The notes below the pieces were generated by a model that did not search any database, was not told where the DNA came from, and was given only the letters and a program-made list of their open reading frames with translations. Shown one piece after another: positions 59,975 to 64,000 of a stretch of DNA of 64,000 nucleotides (within the stretch, counting starts at the first letter, position 1; each line of letters starts with the position of its first letter). The position numbers were made by a program, and so were the translations under genes. Origin of the DNA: Dromaius novaehollandiae (lineage: Eukaryota; Chordata; Aves; Casuariiformes; Dromaiidae); the NCBI RefSeq assembly GCF_036370855.1, contig NC_088101.1, positions 6,517,501 through 6,581,500 of the forward strand. Direction: 5' to 3'.

Positions 59975-60572
59975 CAGCTGGAGCTGGGTGCCTCTGGAAG
60001 GGGACCCTAAGGAAAGGAATCCCTGGGCAATTGTAGCCTTTGAATCCAAGGTCTCCACCCCTCATGTGGTAGTTGGGACCAACAGTGATATTCAGCTCTG
60101 GGGTCTCCTGTTCCTTATTGGGTCTCATTGTTGTCCCTGGGCAGGCTGTTTCTTTCCTCATCTTTACTGGTGTGGTTTCTGCTGAGGGATGTGCCTTTGT
60201 TCCTTGTTGGGTCCCTCTGTCTCTCAAGGTCCTGAGGAGGAGGAGGTGGTTGCAGACCACAACTCTCCCTGCCCCAGCAGGGAGAGGAGGCTTTGAAATA
60301 AGGCCTGTGCTGGCCATCAGGACCTTGAGAAACAGAGTTGTGACATCCTCCCTTCTGGAGTGTGAGACACAGGGATACAGACTGCTTGTGATGTCCTTGT
60401 CCTTCCAGCTGGAGCTGGCCCTGGGGCCTCTTTTCCTGAGCTGGATGCAAGTCCCTCCTGTTCTCTGAGTGTGGCCTAAGGCTTCAGCAAATTGAACTAC
60501 TCATGCCAAGTGTTTATAGAAGTTGTGCTGGGCAGCTACCTCTAGACAGTTTCAGTTCAATGTTCTTTAGCA
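59975..60572 (-). mobile_element. Proviral 3' LTR of the continuous provirus
   Basis: LTR of the provirus whose pol fills the right end of the window. It carries the 37-bp inversion at 60,296-60,332. Small substitutions (for example ACCAACAGTGATA where the others have ACCACTAGTAATA) show it has diverged slightly from the other copies. Confidence 0.8.
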
Positions 60573-60584
60573 GTCCTCCCTTTG
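60573..60584 (-). other. Polypurine tract of the continuous provirus
   Basis: CAAAGGGAGGAC on the minus strand, adjoining the LTR. Confidence 0.7.
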
Positions 60585-60603
60585 TTTTTATTAAGCATCC
60601 CTG

Positions 60604-60984
60604 CTAACACTTGAAACAGTCCTCAGTCTTCTGAGGCAGACTGTCACTTTCCATAATTTCATGTATAATATGGTTGTAAGTGATAGGCATGACACAGCTG
60701 AACTTTACTACTGGGTGCAGCAGGTGATTATAAATCCCTGTTGTGCTTGGTGACCATCCTAGGAGTGTTTCCCACCCATGATGGTCTCCATCCTTCCTTA
60801 TCCTTTCTAAGACATGGTATCTCTTCTGTATCATGAGTGGTGAGAGTTCTTGTCCATTGTTTTGGATGCCTTCTAGCAGTTGATGCAGGTCATCATGTTG
60901 TAGTAGCTTTTTCACCAGTGTAAGATGTATTCCAGTGGGGGTAGGTAGTAAATTCTGAGTCAATGTATAATTAGATGGTAACAA
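60604..60984 (-). pseudogene. Endogenous retroviral env (TM) remnant, continuous provirus
   Basis: Same remnant as the other copies but one codon shorter (126 codons), through a small in-frame loss near 60,705. No ATG. The rest of env is deleted, so the provirus could not encode an envelope from this locus. Confidence 0.55.
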
Positions 60985-61118
60985 CTGTTAAGATCTAACA
61001 GGAGCTGAATGATTGAAGTTGCATCCCATAATTTTGGTCCAGTTATGAACACAAATATTTGAGTCACTACTTGTATTTGCAGCAGTGGTGTCTATGAATA
61101 TAAGACTGCCAAGGGTTC

Positions 61119-61533
61119 TCATACATGCCCGTCTCTTTCCAGTGTATGCAAGTACAGTTCAACTTGAACAGCCAAGTAAGAACACAGCATGGCAGTATGT
61201 GGCCTGTCCCACTTAGGTTCTGACTTGGATTTTTGTAGAAATACTTTACCTAAAGCTTCATCCCCAGGCTGTCTGTCATGTGCCTGAATGTCAGATGGTA
61301 CTGGCTGAAACCAGGGAGCCTGATTTTGTGAAGCCTTAAGCTGCTCCTGTAAAGCTAGTACATGTTGTGTCACTTGTTCATCTCTAACAGGCTGGTCTTA
61401 GCAGGGGTGTAAGGCCCTGGTATGGCTCAATGTCTCCCAAAGGGAATTTCTGCTGGTGTTGCCCCTCTGGGTTGTCATGGGGCATTTCAAACATCCCATA
61501 GAGCTAAGTTCAATGCCTCTGGCCATTTTAGAG

Positions 61534-61571
<38 letters not shown>

Positions 61572-62145
61572 ATATTCTTGCTATTTTTTCTTTTAATGTT
61601 CTGTTCATTCTTTCTACTTGTCCTGCAAACTGTGGGTGATAAGGGATATGCAGGTTTCTCTCTCTCCCTAGGGATGTGTATAGTTGCTTGATTATGTTTG
61701 CTGTGAAATGGGTAGCCCTGTGTGACTCCATTGCTTCTGGAACCCCATATCTGGGTAGGATTTCTTTTAGTTAGGTTTTTACCACCCCTCCTGCCTCAGC
61801 CTTTCTTGTTGGGAAGTCCTCTCCCCAGTCTGATGACTGATCTCCTATCACTGACAAGTGTTTGTACCCATTGGTGGATGGCATATCCGCGAGGTCTAGT
61901 TGTAGCCTTTGAAAAGGGAAGGAGGCCCACGGTTGTCCCCCTAACTCTGAGGTTGGTTTGCTGCTGGAGACCTTTTGGCAGGTTGGGCAGCTATCAGTTA
62001 TTCTTTCTGCAGCTGCATAAATTCCTGGTTTGGCCCATGCTTTCTGTGTCTGGTTAGCTACTGCCTGGGCTCCCCCATGAGCTTTATCATTAAACCACCT
62101 AGCTACAGTAATTACTTTGTTGGGGTGGGTAGAATGTTTTCCCCC
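61119..62145 (-). pseudogene. Endogenous retroviral integrase, degenerate
   Basis: Read on the minus strand, gammaretroviral-type integrase is recognisable in order. First comes a zinc-binding remnant with a HGGAQAVANQT-like segment and CPTC near 61,995-62,085. Next is the first catalytic aspartate (QLDLADMP, near 61,890). Then comes the region of the second catalytic aspartate, where the usual SD is SH (near 61,728). The third acidic residue is present in GQVERMNRTLKE, near 61,600. The C-terminal domain lies at 61,119-61,373. Breaks: an in-frame TAA at 61,771-61,773; a 34-base CA expansion (61,537-61,570) that shifts the frame and stops it at once; further stops before the C-terminal domain; loss of the second catalytic residue. 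It is inactive. The element's closest relatives by these motifs are gammaretrovirus-like ERVs. Confidence 0.85.
61537..61577 (+). repeat. GT microsatellite inside integrase; right end of duplication
   Basis: Seventeen TG steps, then CATATTC. From 61,578 the sequence goes on into integrase, unlike the three other copies of this tract, which switch to the C-rich block. Confidence 0.9.
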
Positions 62146-62164
62146 AAGTGTCCATATTCTATTG

Positions 62165-62931
62165 TCATTTTGTTTTTTCCCATTGTTTCTTCTCTGCTCC
62201 TGAGCAGTCCTTTTCGTGCATGGTTTTGGGGTGTATTAAATTCAGCCATTCACTCTGGTTCCTGATTGGAGCTGCAACCACACAGTCTCTCAAAGGTTGT
62301 TGGGCTGCAGCCTTTGCAGTGGTGTTGGCTAAAGCATTTCCTTTCCTAATTTCTGTAGTGTCCTTAGTACGGACTGGGCAGTGCATCACAGCAATTTCTT
62401 CAGGCAGCTGGACTGACTCTAGCAAATCGCGTGGTTTCTTCTCCATTAGCCACTTTCTTTCCTGACTATGTGAAAAGTCCTCGTTCTTTCCAAAACATCC
62501 CAGTTGCATGACATACCCCAAAGGCATATTGAGAGCTGGTGTAGATGATGACTTGCTTTCCTTTTCCCAGGTGCGCTGCCTGTGTCAAGGCTACTAGTTC
62601 TGCTCCTTGCACACTCATTTGTGTGAGAAGCGGTTCAGCCTCTATCACTTGTTCCTGGCTGACTACAGCATACCCAGTTTGTCGCTGTCTGTGCAGCTAG
62701 TAGGATGAGCCCATCTACAAATAGAACTAGATCTGAGTTTTGCAAAGGAACATCAGTTAAAGGGGTTATTGGCTTACTCGAAGTGTGCATTACCTGCTCA
62801 TGTTGGACATGTTTCTCTCCATCATCAGGCAGAGGTATTAGGGCTGCTGCATTCAAGGCATTGCCTCTTTTCAAGACTACATGATCTGCCATGAGGAGGA
62901 TCAATTCATATCTGTGTGCCTGTTGTGGCAA
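62165..62931 (-). pseudogene. Endogenous retroviral RNase H, degenerate
   Basis: Three overlapping minus-strand frames together follow the gammaretroviral RNase H pattern. 62,635-62,931 holds the connection end (LIPLPDDGE) and the first acidic site in FVDG. 62,466-62,648 holds AELVALTQA, which keeps the glutamate, and YTSSQYAF, where the catalytic aspartate of YTDSRYAF-type motifs is serine. 62,165-62,527 holds VQLPEEIAVMHC, and GNALANTTA, where the last catalytic aspartate is asparagine. Frameshifts separate the pieces. Two of four catalytic acids are gone, so the domain is inactive. Confidence 0.8.
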
Positions 62932-63190
62932 CAGTGCTTGGGTTGCATGTTGTTTTAGCAGTATCTCCCCTTTGTGTGGGACAAACAGTTACAGGGTGTC
63001 CCAGAATGGGAGGGTGGCTGCTCTCCACTAGTGCTGCTGCCACAGATTTGGTGCAGGCTGGTGCCCCTGCTGCAGCCTAATCTAGTTGAGCAGAATAACA
63101 TGCTACTGGTCTCTGGTGGGGTCCTAATTCTTGCATTATTACTCTGCTGGCAATCCCCTTAGGTCCATATATGTACAAATCGAAGGGCTT
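62932..63190 (-). pseudogene. Endogenous retroviral RT connection region, badly broken
   Basis: Pieces of the connection subdomain can be followed on the minus strand between the RNase H and thumb segments, but only by switching frames and passing several stops. No continuous frame. Confidence 0.5.
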
Positions 63191-64000
63191 TGTCTAATCT
63201 GGGAGCTGGACAGCAGGTGCAGATGCCAAAGCTCCTTTCATAGTGCTGAAAGCTTGCTCTCTTTTGGGGCCCTGTGCAATGGGTTCTGCTTCTTCATTCT
63301 GGGTTGCCTCTGCCAGGGGTTTTGTTAATTCTCCCAACCCAGGAATCCATGGTGTGCAAAATCCCCCAGCTGCAAGGAATCCTTGCAACTGTTTCTTTGT
63401 TCCTGGAGGTGGGAGATTTATTACAGCATCTCCTCTTTCTGGGTCTAGTAGTTGTTGCCCTTATTTCAGAATGAGCCCCAGGTATTCTACTTCCTTTTGA
63501 CACAGCTGGAGACTAGATGGAGATGCCTGGTGACAGTTTTCTGCCAAAGCAGTGCAGAGATGTACAGAGTCTATTAGACAGGTATCTTCATCTCTACTTG
63601 CTATCAGCAAGTCATCTACATACTACACTAGAGCTAATGTGGATTACCCCCAGTAATTTGATATCCTTTACATCCTTCTCCAGTATTTGTGGAAAAAAGG
63701 GGTGGGAGACCCTGTGAAACTTGGTGGGAGGTGTGTCCATGTTAATTGTTGCCCTTTCCCTGTAAAAGCAAATAAGGGTTGGCTACTTTGTTGGCTGCAA
63801 ACTCTTGGAGCATGGTCTGGGGTACTAGGATCTGCTAGTGAGAGTGTCACCTTTGGTGGGGTTCCCTTCCTCCCTGCTTTCTGGCTTGAATGCTCCTGTG
63901 CCCATGCCCAGTTATCCCAAATGGACCAGTAATCTGTTTGAGCTGGAAACCTCTCTTCTAGATGATGTTGCAGGAAAGCTACTGTTTCCTCATCAGAAGT
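63191..64000 (-). pseudogene. Endogenous retroviral reverse transcriptase, partial and degenerate
   Basis: Minus strand, running off the right edge. The palm has SQPLFAF, then QLTWTHLPPSF (family LTWTRLPQGF) and GSPTPFF at 63,668-63,780. The catalytic YVDDLL motif is intact, with YVDD at 63,611-63,622, but it is immediately preceded by an in-frame TAG (63,623-63,625). The thumb has GFLAAGGFCTPWIPG (family GFLGTAGFCRLWIPG) and GPKREQAFSTMKGAL at 63,194-63,388. A stop falls near 63,465. The expected DLKDAFF segment before SQPLFAF is missing. The frame from 63,850 to the edge is open but does not resemble RT, which points to an internal deletion or insertion there. Confidence 0.85.

Larger units (their letters stand above)
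48986..61577 (+). repeat. Tandem segmental duplication, unit C (12.6 kb)
   Basis: Third complete unit. It carries private changes: a one-base insertion and several substitutions near 57,130-57,235, a ~30-bp deletion near 58,405, a rebuilt microsatellite at 55,598-55,742, and a proviral end that differs slightly from the other copies. Its right end is the original, uninterrupted provirus. Confidence 0.95.

Overview
The window reads as vertebrate nuclear DNA, most likely from a bird. The basis is an extreme GC-rich minisatellite, degenerate gammaretrovirus-like proviral sequence with short LTRs, CA/GT and CT microsatellites, and no recognisable operons or dense coding. The species call is inference, and I did not recognise any complete host gene. 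Very long open frames in the GC-rich parts are by-products of a repeat unit that contains no stop codons on either strand.

Layout. (1) Bases 1-22,481 are one uninterrupted minisatellite built on a near-constant core (GGCCACGGCCAGGGCGGGC) plus a variable GGAA run and a variable GGGC run. It has higher-order structure: two tandem blocks of about 7.7-7.8 kb (about 6,160-13,950 and 14,002-21,740), with smaller duplicated sub-blocks. Its right edge (21,780-22,430) is diverged. (2) At 22,482 the array joins a truncated retroviral LTR. (3) From 24,065 to 61,577 there are three head-to-tail copies of a 12.4-12.6 kb segmental duplication (24,065-36,481; 36,482-48,985; 48,986-61,577). The tail of a fourth unit lies at 22,482-24,064. 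Each unit holds, left to right: a C-rich block; a 1.3-1.4 kb degenerate minisatellite; about 3 kb of unrecognised DNA; a plus-strand solo LTR with CCAAT, TATA and AATAAA; a compound CA/CT/ACTC microsatellite; a minus-strand LTR fragment; a GC-box/CCAAT promoter-like stretch followed by a candidate first coding exon; then the minus-strand 3' end of a provirus (LTR, polypurine tract, env remnant, integrase C-terminus) ending at a GT microsatellite. (4) From 61,578 to the right edge the provirus continues without interruption: integrase core, RNase H and reverse transcriptase on the minus strand, broken by stops and frameshifts.

The pieces suggest one history. A gammaretrovirus-like provirus sat to the right of a host segment. 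Tandem duplication joined a point beside the GT microsatellite inside the integrase region to the C-rich block on the left. The degenerate minisatellite of each unit and the diverged edge of the 22-kb array share motif order, so the array looks like the minisatellite of the leftmost unit, enlarged more than fifteen-fold, with about 9 kb of that unit's other DNA lost. Copies B and C are closer to each other than to A. They and the partial fourth copy share a 37-bp inversion in the LTR that A lacks.
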